Source of the DNA: JAALLB01 sp017643495
GTDB taxonomy: Bacteria; Pseudomonadota; Alphaproteobacteria; Rhizobiales; Rhizobiaceae
Length of the DNA: 64,000 nt
Direction: 5' to 3'
Assembly: GCA_965216105.1 (NCBI GenBank)
Contig: OZ244147.1
Span: 3,410,001-3,474,000, forward strand
Positions 54,915-62,777 of this stretch are shown in pieces. The notes under the pieces were generated by a model that worked only from the letters and a program-made list of their open reading frames with translations, searched no databases and was not told the DNA's origin. The stretch's first letter is position 1. Every line of letters begins with the position of its first letter. The position numbers were made by a program, and so were the translations under genes.

Positions 54915-55436
54915 ATGAAAATGCTTTCATTCCTGGTGTCGGCCTGTGTGGTTTCGGCAGCTGCCGCCGCCTATCTTCACCAGACGGTAGGGCAGGGCAA
55001 AAGCAGTACGGAAATCGAACAAGTATCCGTTGCAGCAAGCCAGCCAGTTCAGCGGTCAACTTCCGGCAGGATTGCACGCATACGGATGGACAGCCGTGGG
55101 CATTTTATAGCCAATGCCAGAATCAATGGCCGGAAGATCAAGGTCTTGGTTGATACGGGCGCCACCTCAGTGGCCATCAATGGCAGCACTGCAAAACGCC
55201 TTGGCATCCGGTTGAAGGCCACAGACTTCAAGCACAAGGTAAATACGGCCAATGGTGTTGTTCCCGCTGCCATCGCCACCATCGACCGAATCCAGATCGG
55301 CAATGTCTCGGTGCGGAATGTCAAAGCCGCCGTCATTGAGGGGAAAGGTCTGGATGGCACGCTTCTCGGCATGAGCTTTCTTGGGCAACTCAGCGAATTC
55401 AGCATCTCCAATGGAGAACTTGTCATGCGCCAATAG
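54915..55436 (+). CDS. Membrane-tethered retropepsin-like aspartic protease (clan AA, TIGR02281 type)
   Basis: 173 residues: N-terminal helix (MLSFLVSACVVSAAAAAYLH) and, after a linker, a single-lobe aspartic protease domain with the active-site aspartate D80 in VLVDTGATSVAINGSTA. The family acts as homodimers like retroviral proteases; the alphaproteobacterial members are periplasmic and of unknown substrate (the SpoIVB-independent Rickettsia APRc is a relative). A ribosome-binding site GAGGA is present upstream. Monocistronic. Confidence 0.88.
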   Translation: MKMLSFLVSACVVSAAAAAYLHQTVGQGKSSTEIEQVSVAASQPVQRSTSGRIARIRMDSRGHFIANARINGRKIKVLVDTGATSVAINGSTAKRLGIRLKATDFKHKVNTANGVVPAAIATIDRIQIGNVSVRNVKAAVIEGKGLDGTLLGMSFLGQLSEFSISNGELVMRQ

Positions 55437-55569
55437 CCCCGATGGGACGTGACGCATGGCTGCTTAAGGCCGCATCAGGGTTAAAGATCACCATCTGCCT
55501 TGACCGCAGGATTCCGGACTGCCAATTTCATGTAAACAAATCCTGTCACAGGCATTTTCAAGGTCAATC

Positions 55570-57090
55570 ATGTTTCCCAAGCCAGTTTCTTCGGTTCCCC
55601 CGAAAACCCACGAATTTGAAACAACTCCGCTCGTCAAGCCCACAGGCTTTCGCGAGTATGATGCGCGCTGGTGGTTTGGCAATCCTGCCGTTGACAAGGA
55701 CCCCGAACTCAACCTGATGGGTATTCAGGCCCTTGGCATGGGGCTTGGCACCCTTATTCAGGAACTGGGAGCCGGACCTGATATCGTTACCGGTCACGAT
55801 TTTCGCAGTTATTCCATGTCGATCAAGCACTCGCTTGTCAGCGGCCTGATGGCGGCAGGTGCACGGGTACATGATATCGGCCTCGCACTTTCGCCGGTTG
55901 CCTATTACGCCCAGTTTGCACTCGACATTCCTTCTGTTGCAATGGTGACTGCCTCCCATAATGACAATGGCTGGACCGGTGTAAAAATGGGCTGCGAACG
56001 ACCCTTGACGTTTGGCCCTGATGAAATGGGGCGCCTGCGGGACATCGTCCTTAATGGCGACTGGAAACTGAAAAGCGGTGGCTCCTACCAGTTCGTCGAA
56101 AATTTTGCCCAGCGTTACATTGACGATCTGGCAAACCGCAAACCCTACCAGCGCAAGATACGCGCCGTTGCAGCTTGTGGAAACGGCACAGCGGGCGCCT
56201 TTGCTCCGCAGGTGCTGGAGCGACTCGGCATTGATGTCATTCACATGGATACCGAACTTGACCATTCTTTCCCGAACTACAACCCGAATCCCGAAGACAT
56301 GGCCATGCTGCACAAGATGCGTGACCGGGTTCTTGAAACCGGTGCGGATGTGGCACTTGGGTTTGATGGTGATGGAGACCGGTGCGGGATTGTTGACAAT
56401 GAAGGCGAAGAGATTTTTGCCGACAAGGTAGGCGTGATGCTTGCCCGCGATCTCTCTGCTGTCCACCCCGGATCGACATTTGTCGCAGACGTCAAGTCAA
56501 CCGGCCTCTTCCTGACAGACCCGGTTCTCCAGGAGCAGGGAGCGGAAACCGATTACTGGAAAACCGGTCATTCCTATATCAAGCGACGGGTCAATGAACT
56601 CGGTGCCATTGCAGGGTTCGAAAAATCGGGACATTTCTTTTTCAATGAGCCGGTCGGACGTGGATATGATGACGGCATCGTGACGGCTATTGCCGTTTGT
56701 GACATGCTGGAACGCAACCCGGACAAGACAATGGCTGACCTGCGCCGGGCACTCCCGGTGACCTATGGTTCGCCATCAATGTCTCCGTATTGCGCAGATG
56801 AAACCAAGTATGATGTTGTCAATCGGGTGGTAAAACGTTTCGAGAAAATGAAAGCCGACGGAGACACGGTAGGCGGTCAGACCATTCGCGACCTTGTTAC
56901 CGTAAATGGCGTGCGAGTGGTCGCCGAAGACGGAACCTGGGGACTTGTACGGGCTTCATCAAACGAGCCCAAGCTGGTTGTGGTGATCGAGAGCCCTGTA
57001 TCGAACGAACGCAAGGTAGAGATGTTTCACGCAGTCGACTCCATCCTCCGCGAGAATGATGAAGTGGGCGAATACAATCAGGGTCTTTGA
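55570..57090 (+). CDS. Phosphomannomutase/phosphoglucomutase family enzyme
   Basis: 506 residues of the alpha-D-phosphohexomutase superfamily. Phosphoserine loop TASHNDNGWTGVKMG near residue 127, magnesium loop FDGDGDRCG near 264, sugar-binding loop GFEKSGHFFFNEP, and a C-terminal phosphate loop VRASSNEPKL. The serine loop reads ASHN as in AlgC/ManB. It interconverts hexose 6- and 1-phosphates for sugar-nucleotide, exopolysaccharide or LPS synthesis. Its stop is three bases from the epimerase start, so the two may be co-transcribed although functionally unrelated. Confidence 0.92.
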   Translation: MFPKPVSSVPPKTHEFETTPLVKPTGFREYDARWWFGNPAVDKDPELNLMGIQALGMGLGTLIQELGAGPDIVTGHDFRSYSMSIKHSLVSGLMAAGARVHDIGLALSPVAYYAQFALDIPSVAMVTASHNDNGWTGVKMGCERPLTFGPDEMGRLRDIVLNGDWKLKSGGSYQFVENFAQRYIDDLANRKPYQRKIRAVAACGNGTAGAFAPQVLERLGIDVIHMDTELDHSFPNYNPNPEDMAMLHKMRDRVLETGADVALGFDGDGDRCGIVDNEGEEIFADKVGVMLARDLSAVHPGSTFVADVKSTGLFLTDPVLQEQGAETDYWKTGHSYIKRRVNELGAIAGFEKSGHFFFNEPVGRGYDDGIVTAIAVCDMLERNPDKTMADLRRALPVTYGSPSMSPYCADETKYDVVNRVVKRFEKMKADGDTVGGQTIRDLVTVNGVRVVAEDGTWGLVRASSNEPKLVVVIESPVSNERKVEMFHAVDSILRENDEVGEYNQGL

Positions 57091-57093
57091 CCA

Positions 57094-58062
57094 TTGATCC
57101 GTCTTCAGACATTCGAGGAAAGCTTCCCACTCGCAAAAAGTTTCACCATTTCACGCGGTTCAAAGACCGAAGCATGCGTAATCCGTGTTGTTGCAACAGA
57201 CGGAGAGTTTCAGGGCCAGGGAGAATGTGTTCCCTACGCACGATATGGTGAAACCCCGGAAAGCGTCATTGCGCAGATCAGCAGTTTGGGCAAGGTTGAA
57301 AACAGGGATAGCCTGCAGACGCTCATGCCGGCAGGAGCGGCACGCAATGCTGTTGACTGCGCCCTTTGGGACCTGGAAGCCAAACAGTCCGGCAAGCCGG
57401 TCTGGCACCTGGCCGGTCTGAACAGGCCGCAACCGGTTACAACGGCTTATACCCTGTCACTGAACGACCCAGCCATCATGGAAGAAGATGCCCGCCGAAA
57501 CGCACATCGCCCCCTGTTGAAAGTTAAACTGGGCACGGAGGATGACATTGCCAGGCTAAAGGCAGCCAAGCGGGGCGCCCCTTCTTCGACTTTCATTGTG
57601 GATGCCAATGAAGGCTGGTCAGTTGAAAGCTTCCGCCTGCTCATCCCGACCCTGAAAGAACTGGACATTGCACTGGTCGAGCAACCCCTGCCGGAAGGGA
57701 AGGATGAAATACTCGCTGAACTCAAGCCAGAAATGATGCTGTGTGCAGATGAATCATCGCATACAAGTGAAGGGCTTGAAGCACTCTCAGGACGTTACTC
57801 CTGTGTGAATATCAAGCTCGACAAGACGGGCGGACTGACGGAGGCACTTCGCATGAAAGCCAAAGCCGAAAAACTCGGTCTCGGGGTTTTTGTCGGGTGC
57901 ATGGTTGCAACTTCCCTCAGCATGGCTCCTGCAGTACTGCTTGCCCAGGGCGCGAAATTTGTGGACCTGGATGGTCCGCTGCTTCTTGCCCGAGACAGAC
58001 CGGACGGGTTGCGATATGATTTGTCCACTGTCCATCCTTCCAAACCCGAACTATGGGGGTAA
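57094..58062 (+). CDS. Dipeptide epimerase (enolase superfamily, L-Ala-D/L-Glu epimerase type)
   Basis: 322 residues; start is a TTG at 57094. Enolase-superfamily catalytic set: KVK of LLKVKLG, metal ligands in FIVDANEGW, ALVEQPLP and LCADES, and the second lysine in VNIKLDKTGG. The motif DLDGPLLL (DxD) near the C-terminus marks dipeptide epimerases, which bind the dipeptide amino group. It would convert L-Ala-D-Glu from murein to L-Ala-L-Glu for peptidase attack. Two bases before the D-amino-acid transaminase gene. Confidence 0.9.
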   Translation: MIRLQTFEESFPLAKSFTISRGSKTEACVIRVVATDGEFQGQGECVPYARYGETPESVIAQISSLGKVENRDSLQTLMPAGAARNAVDCALWDLEAKQSGKPVWHLAGLNRPQPVTTAYTLSLNDPAIMEEDARRNAHRPLLKVKLGTEDDIARLKAAKRGAPSSTFIVDANEGWSVESFRLLIPTLKELDIALVEQPLPEGKDEILAELKPEMMLCADESSHTSEGLEALSGRYSCVNIKLDKTGGLTEALRMKAKAEKLGLGVFVGCMVATSLSMAPAVLLAQGAKFVDLDGPLLLARDRPDGLRYDLSTVHPSKPELWG

Positions 58063-58063
58063 C

Positions 58064-58921
58064 ATGTCCCGGACTGTTTATGTAAACGGCGATTTTCTGC
58101 CTGAAGAAAATGCCAAGATTTCCGTGTTTGATCGCGGGTTTCTCTTTGCCGATGGTGTCTATGAAGTCACAACCGTTATTGGTGGCAAGCTTCTGGATTT
58201 TGACGGGCACATGGCCCGCCTGAAACGCTCGCTTGGCGAGCTCGACATGAACCAGCCTGCTGAAATCGACACCCTTCTGGAGATTCACAAACGTCTCATA
58301 GAGGAAAACAGCCTTGTGAACGGCCTGATCTATTTGCAGGTAACAAGGGGAGCGGCCGACCGGGATTTTGCCTTTCCGCCAGAAGACACACCGATGAGCG
58401 TGGTTCTTTTCACCCAGACAAGCGACCCTACCAAAAGCAAGCTTTCCGAAACCGGAGCACGGGTGATTGTCGTTCCGGACAATCGCTGGGCACGGCGGGA
58501 CATCAAGACAGTACAACTGCTTTATCCCTCCCTTGCAAAAATGGCTGCCAAAAAGGCAGGGGCCGATGACGCCTGGATGGAAGAAGACGGCTACATCACC
58601 GAAGGTTCTTCGAACAATGCATGGATTGTCACGGAGGATGGAACGCTCGTAACCAGGGATCTTTCCCACTCGATCCTGCACGGCATTACACGCAAAGCAG
58701 TGTTGAAATGTGCCGAGCTGCTGCAAATGAAAGTGGAAGAAAGACCGTTTACCAAGGAAGAAGCAGCCAATGCACGTGAAGCTTTCATTACTTCCGCTTC
58801 AAGTTTTGTAACGCCTGTAATTGAAATCGACGGGAACAGTATTGGCGAGGGCAAGCCCGGACCGACCGCAGGCAAGCTGCGTGAAATATACATGGAAGAA
58901 GCACTCAAGACAGCCGTGTGA
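58064..58921 (+). CDS. D-amino-acid transaminase (class IV)
   Basis: 285 residues; start ATG 58064 directly after the epimerase stop (the frame extends upstream inside that gene but no start signal supports it). Features of D-alanine aminotransferases: SVFDRGFLFADGVYEVT, the PLP lysine in DIKTVQLLYP near residue 147, EGSSNNAWIV and HSILHGITRKAVLK. It exchanges amino groups between D-amino acids and 2-oxo acids, such as D-Ala plus 2-oxoglutarate giving D-Glu. Together with the epimerase it points to handling of murein-derived D-amino acids. Confidence 0.92.
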   Translation: MSRTVYVNGDFLPEENAKISVFDRGFLFADGVYEVTTVIGGKLLDFDGHMARLKRSLGELDMNQPAEIDTLLEIHKRLIEENSLVNGLIYLQVTRGAADRDFAFPPEDTPMSVVLFTQTSDPTKSKLSETGARVIVVPDNRWARRDIKTVQLLYPSLAKMAAKKAGADDAWMEEDGYITEGSSNNAWIVTEDGTLVTRDLSHSILHGITRKAVLKCAELLQMKVEERPFTKEEAANAREAFITSASSFVTPVIEIDGNSIGEGKPGPTAGKLREIYMEEALKTAV

Positions 58922-58980
58922 TTCTCCCGTTTGCTCCCCCATTCCACCATGCTACAAACGCCGGAACCTGAGGGAACCGA

Positions 58981-60300
58981 ATGCCAACCAATGTATCACT
59001 CACGGGCCTGGCCCGGGATCTTGAAGAACGCGCCAAGCAGGACAAGCCTATCCGGATAGGCCTCATAGGCTGTGGCGAAATGGGAACTGATGTCATCACC
59101 CGGGTCGCCCACATGCAGGGCATCGAGGTTGCTGCCGTTTCTGACCGCGGCCTGACAAGGGCTACCGATGCACTGAAAATCGCGACCGGCTCGTCTGAGG
59201 CCGCCGCTCCTGTCGACAGTGAAAAATCGATGATTGCCGCAATTGAGGGCGGCAAGATGGCAGTTACCGAAAACTCCATGCTGATTGCGGAAAATCCGCT
59301 TGTTGATGTAGTGATTGATGCTACCGGTGTTCCATCCGTTGGTGCAGAGATCGGTCTTGCAGCCATGGAAAACGGCAAGCACCTGACCATGATGAACGTC
59401 GAGGCTGATGTCTGCATCGGCCCCTACCTGAAAAGTCAGGCAGAGCGGCTTGGCGTTGTCTACTCACTTGGCGCCGGTGACGAACCATCCTCCTGCATGG
59501 AGCTGATTGAGTTCGTTTCAGCCATGGGTCACGAAATTGTCTGTGCCGGCAAAGGCAAAAACAATCCTCTCAATTTTGATGCGGTTCCGGATGATTACGA
59601 GGAAGAAGCGAAACGCCGGAATATGAATGTCCGCATGCTTGTGGAGTTCGTGGATGGCTCAAAGACGATGGTCGAAATGTGCGCCATTGCCAATGCAACC
59701 GGGCTCCTACCCGACAAGGCAGGTATGCATGGCCCTTCAGCAACACTTGACCAGCTTTCTTCAACCCTTGTTCCCCAGGATGACGGAGGCGTGTTGTCAA
59801 AAAAGGGTTGTGTTGATTTTTCAATCGGAAAAGGAGTTGCGCCGGGAATTTTTGTTATTGCCGACATGTCCCATCCGCGCATCACGGAACGCATGGAAGA
59901 CCTGAAGATGGGCAAGGGGCCGTACTTTACATTCCACAGACCGTTTCACCTGACATCGCTTGAAGTTCCCCTGACCTGCGCAAGAGCCGTTCTCTATGGC
60001 AAGGCTGACATGGTCCCCCTATCGAAACCGGTAGCGGAAGTCTGCGCGGTTGCGAAAAAGGACCTCAAACCCGGCGACCGGCTCGATGCCGTGGGCCAGT
60101 ACACCTATCGTGCATGGATCATGACACGTGATGAAGCCATAGCTGAAAATGCGCTTCCTTGCGGGCTTCTTGATGACGGGCATGTCATCAAGCCAATTGC
60201 CAAGGGAGAATTGATAACCCGCGACAATGCACGCGTAGCCGAAGGTTCCAGAATTGCCGAACTACGGACCATGCAAGACCGGATGGTTGAAACACTCTGA
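58981..60300 (+). CDS. SAF-domain NAD(P)-dependent oxidoreductase (homoserine dehydrogenase-like, COG4091 type)
   Basis: 439 residues. N-terminal Rossmann domain IRIGLIGCGEMGTDVITRVA (about 18-40) followed by a homoserine-dehydrogenase-like catalytic part (KHLTMMNVEADVCIGPYL, GAGDEPSSCMELIEFV) and a C-terminal SAF domain (about 350-439; LKPGDRLDAVGQYTYRAWIM). Members of this family are annotated only as predicted homoserine dehydrogenase-like; substrates are mostly unproven, with roles in unusual sugar-acid or amino-acid catabolism suggested. Third gene of the operon, 59 bases after the transaminase and three bases before the ThiF-like gene. Confidence 0.87.
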   Translation: MPTNVSLTGLARDLEERAKQDKPIRIGLIGCGEMGTDVITRVAHMQGIEVAAVSDRGLTRATDALKIATGSSEAAAPVDSEKSMIAAIEGGKMAVTENSMLIAENPLVDVVIDATGVPSVGAEIGLAAMENGKHLTMMNVEADVCIGPYLKSQAERLGVVYSLGAGDEPSSCMELIEFVSAMGHEIVCAGKGKNNPLNFDAVPDDYEEEAKRRNMNVRMLVEFVDGSKTMVEMCAIANATGLLPDKAGMHGPSATLDQLSSTLVPQDDGGVLSKKGCVDFSIGKGVAPGIFVIADMSHPRITERMEDLKMGKGPYFTFHRPFHLTSLEVPLTCARAVLYGKADMVPLSKPVAEVCAVAKKDLKPGDRLDAVGQYTYRAWIMTRDEAIAENALPCGLLDDGHVIKPIAKGELITRDNARVAEGSRIAELRTMQDRMVETL

Positions 60301-60303
60301 ATC

Positions 60304-61056
60304 ATGAAGCTTACACCTGAAGAACTCGAACGCTATGCCCGCCACATCGTGCTGGCAGAAATCGGTGGTGCGGGTCAGCAGAAACTCAAGGCCGCCAAAG
60401 TGCTGGTTATTGGCGCGGGGGGCCTGGGATCGCCGGTTCTGCAATACCTTGCCGCCGCTGGCGTGGGCACGTTGGGCATTGTCGATGACGATATCGTTTC
60501 GCTCTCCAACCTTCAACGCCAGACCATTCATGAAACCGGGATGATCGGCTCCCCCAAAACCGATAGTGCAAAGGCATTCATACAGAAATCCAATCCGCAT
60601 GTGGACGTCAAAACCCATTCCATCAGACTCACATCCGGCAATATCCGGGATATCATACGCTCCTACGATCTGGTTGTTGATGGCAGCGACAATTTCGACA
60701 CCCGTTACCTTGCTGCCGACGCCTGTGAACGCAGCAGCATTACGCTGGTAACGGCGGCTGTCGGACGGTTTGACGGGTCGATAACAACCCTCAAACCGCA
60801 CTGCCTTGATCATAACGGATTCCTGTACCCGCGATATGTAGACATTTTTCCTGTAAAACCGCCCGAAGGGCTGCTCCCAAGCTGCGAGGAAGCAGGCATT
60901 CTGGGTGCATTGACAGGCATTATCGGCTCGATGCAGGCAATAGAAACCATCAAGGAGATCAGCGGCACAGGAGACAGTCTGGCGGGTCGTCTGCTATTGT
61001 ATGACGCACTGTCTGCTCGATGGCAGGAAATCCGGTACGGAAGGAAAGCTGAATGA
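60304..61056 (+). CDS. ThiF/MoeB/HesA-family adenylyltransferase lacking zinc cysteines
   Basis: 250 residues of the E1-like superfamily: ATP site VLVIGAGGLGSPVLQYLAAA (37-44 core), the VDDDIVSLSNLQRQ motif, and C194 in LLPSCEEAGILGAL at the catalytic cysteine position. The zinc-binding CxxC pairs of MoeB and ThiF are missing: where MoeB has a CYRC-type segment this protein reads PRYVDIFP, and it stops before the second pair. It overlaps the DUF1989 gene by four bases. No sulfur-carrier partner (MoaD/ThiS) is encoded in the window, so thiolation of a small carrier is unproven. Confidence 0.88.
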   Translation: MKLTPEELERYARHIVLAEIGGAGQQKLKAAKVLVIGAGGLGSPVLQYLAAAGVGTLGIVDDDIVSLSNLQRQTIHETGMIGSPKTDSAKAFIQKSNPHVDVKTHSIRLTSGNIRDIIRSYDLVVDGSDNFDTRYLAADACERSSITLVTAAVGRFDGSITTLKPHCLDHNGFLYPRYVDIFPVKPPEGLLPSCEEAGILGALTGIIGSMQAIETIKEISGTGDSLAGRLLLYDALSARWQEIRYGRKAE

Positions 61057-61658
61057 GTGAGCCAACACTGCGCATTGAAGGGAGCCACGCCGGGTGCATG
61101 GCACTCAAACGCGGTGAATTGTTGCGGATCACCAATCTTGAAGGCTCCCAGGTTGCAGACCTTTGGGCCTATGCCCTTCCTGACAAGTATGAATTCCTCT
61201 CAACCGAACATACCCGCTCATGCCTGCAAAAGCTCGTCCCCGGGACGGGTGATGCCCTCTACTCAAACATGCGCCATCCAATGCTGGTTATCATGGAGGA
61301 CAACTCGCCCGGCGACCACGACATGTTGATGTCCGCCTGTGATGCCCGCAGGTATGAGTTGCTGGGGCACAAGGGCTTTCATCGCTCATGCACTGACAAC
61401 CTGCGTGAAATCCTGCAGGAAACCGGGCACCCATGCACGGATATTCCCAGTCCGTTCAACACATTCCAGAAAGTGAGCGTTTCTCCGGACGGAGAGCTTG
61501 AAATTGTGCCTCCCTCCGTTTCCGCAGGTGACAACATAGTTTTCCAGGCCGCCATGGATTTGCAGGTCATCGTATCCGCCTGCCCGATGGACATCGCAAT
61601 GACGAACGGGCCTGACGGTAAAACACGCCCGATCCTTCTGGAGCGCTTCAGCAAGTAA
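61053..61658 (+). CDS. DUF1989/urea carboxylase-associated family protein
   Basis: 201 residues; ATG overlaps the ThiF-like stop (ATGA). Family features: GSQVADLWAYALPDKYEFLS, a short HTRSCLQKLVPGTGDALYSN segment, GFHRSCTDNLREIL with a cysteine, and PSPFNTFQKVSVSPDGELEI. Members occur with urea carboxylase and aminomethyltransferase genes; the activity is not established. Here it sits between an E1-like gene and a TAXI transporter. A cysteine/histidine-rich metal site seems possible (CxxxH-type residues around HEC segments), but I cannot confirm. Confidence 0.87.
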   Translation: MSEPTLRIEGSHAGCMALKRGELLRITNLEGSQVADLWAYALPDKYEFLSTEHTRSCLQKLVPGTGDALYSNMRHPMLVIMEDNSPGDHDMLMSACDARRYELLGHKGFHRSCTDNLREILQETGHPCTDIPSPFNTFQKVSVSPDGELEIVPPSVSAGDNIVFQAAMDLQVIVSACPMDIAMTNGPDGKTRPILLERFSK

Positions 61659-61755
61659 CATTGGGATGCCCGCACACCCTTCGACCCACACAAACGTGTT
61701 GCGTGGCACCAAGAGACTCTTTAGCTTGTCGCCAACACAGCATTGGAGGAAACAG

Positions 61756-62712
61756 ATGAAATCCACACTCACCGCAATTGGCCTTGGTCTGACAGTATGC
61801 ATGGGCATAAATGCAGCCAACGCAGAAACTCGCGTCACATACAAGTCTGCCAAAACCAGTTCATCCTATTACCAGATGGGCGTCCAGATCGCCGAAGCGA
61901 TGAAGGCTGGAACTGACGGTGAAATCATCGTCACGGTCGAGGAAAGCCAGGGCTCTGTCCAAAACGTTCTTGAAGCCAAAGCACGCGGTGGCGATTATGT
62001 ATTCACAACCCCGCCTGTGCTGGTAAAGCTTGCCCAGGGCGGAAAGGCCATGTTTGAGGGCAAAGGTGACCCGAAATTTGACGAGATCCGCGCACTTTTC
62101 CCGATACCGTCACTAACCATGCATTTCGTGGTTTCCAGCGACAGCGGTATCGAAAAATTCTCCGACATGGAAGGCAAGACCATCCTGCTTGGCAAGGGGT
62201 CGTTTGGTGCCCGTGAAGGCGAAAAATATCTCGGACTATTTGGTCTTGAAGGCAAGGTCGAGTTGGCCAATGTTGAACTGTCCAATGCAGTACCGGCCCT
62301 GAAGAACGGCCAGATTGACGGGTTTGTCACTGCCGGTTCGTGGCCTGCTCCCAACGTGATCGAAGCCGCTGCCTCTACAGGGGTCCGGGTGCTGTCACTT
62401 GATGATGACCAGATTGCCCAAACAAAGCGTGCGAAACTGGTTATCCCGGCCGGAACCTATTCCGGGCAGAACGCAGATATCACTACCACCTCTCTTCCTG
62501 TTGCAGCATTTACAACCACGGCAATGGATGACGACACAGCCTATGCGCTGACCAAAACCTACTGGGAAGAAAAGCAAACCATGGCTGAAGGCGCAGCATG
62601 GTGGGGTGGTGTTGACAAGGGACTGATGGCAAACATTACAGGGAAAATCCATCCCGGCGCAGTCCGCTATTACAAGGAAGCCGGTTTCGAGCTCACCGAC
62701 GCCCAGCAATAG
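61756..62712 (+). CDS. TAXI-family TRAP transporter solute-binding protein
   Basis: 318 residues from ATG 61756 (GGAGGA seven bases upstream); the longer frame would start 30 residues earlier. Signal peptide ends near GINAANA^E. Family start RVTYKSAKTSSSYYQMGVQI and the hinge GGDYVFTTPPVLVKLAQGG, then KTILLGKGSFGAREGEKYLG and QIDGFVTAGSWPAPNVIEAA. TAXI proteins bind small organic acids or amino acids in the periplasm and deliver them to a fused TRAP permease, which is encoded next. Ligand unknown; operon partners point to an amino-acid- or peptide-related compound. Confidence 0.92.
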   Translation: MKSTLTAIGLGLTVCMGINAANAETRVTYKSAKTSSSYYQMGVQIAEAMKAGTDGEIIVTVEESQGSVQNVLEAKARGGDYVFTTPPVLVKLAQGGKAMFEGKGDPKFDEIRALFPIPSLTMHFVVSSDSGIEKFSDMEGKTILLGKGSFGAREGEKYLGLFGLEGKVELANVELSNAVPALKNGQIDGFVTAGSWPAPNVIEAAASTGVRVLSLDDDQIAQTKRAKLVIPAGTYSGQNADITTTSLPVAAFTTTAMDDDTAYALTKTYWEEKQTMAEGAAWWGGVDKGLMANITGKIHPGAVRYYKEAGFELTDAQQ

Positions 62713-62734
62713 AGATTGCCTGACAACCAGATAA

Positions 62735-62763
62735 CCCGGGTGCTCCGGTGCCCGGGATTTTTG
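62735..62763 (+). terminator. Intercistronic hairpin between TAXI binding protein and permease
   Basis: Arms CCCGGG (62735-62740) and CCCGGG (62751-62756) with a 10-base loop, followed by ATTTTT. It lies in the 65-base gap between the two transport genes and probably limits transcription into the permease gene, as often seen after binding-protein genes. Confidence 0.7.
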
Positions 62764-62777
62764 CAAGCCAGAAGACC

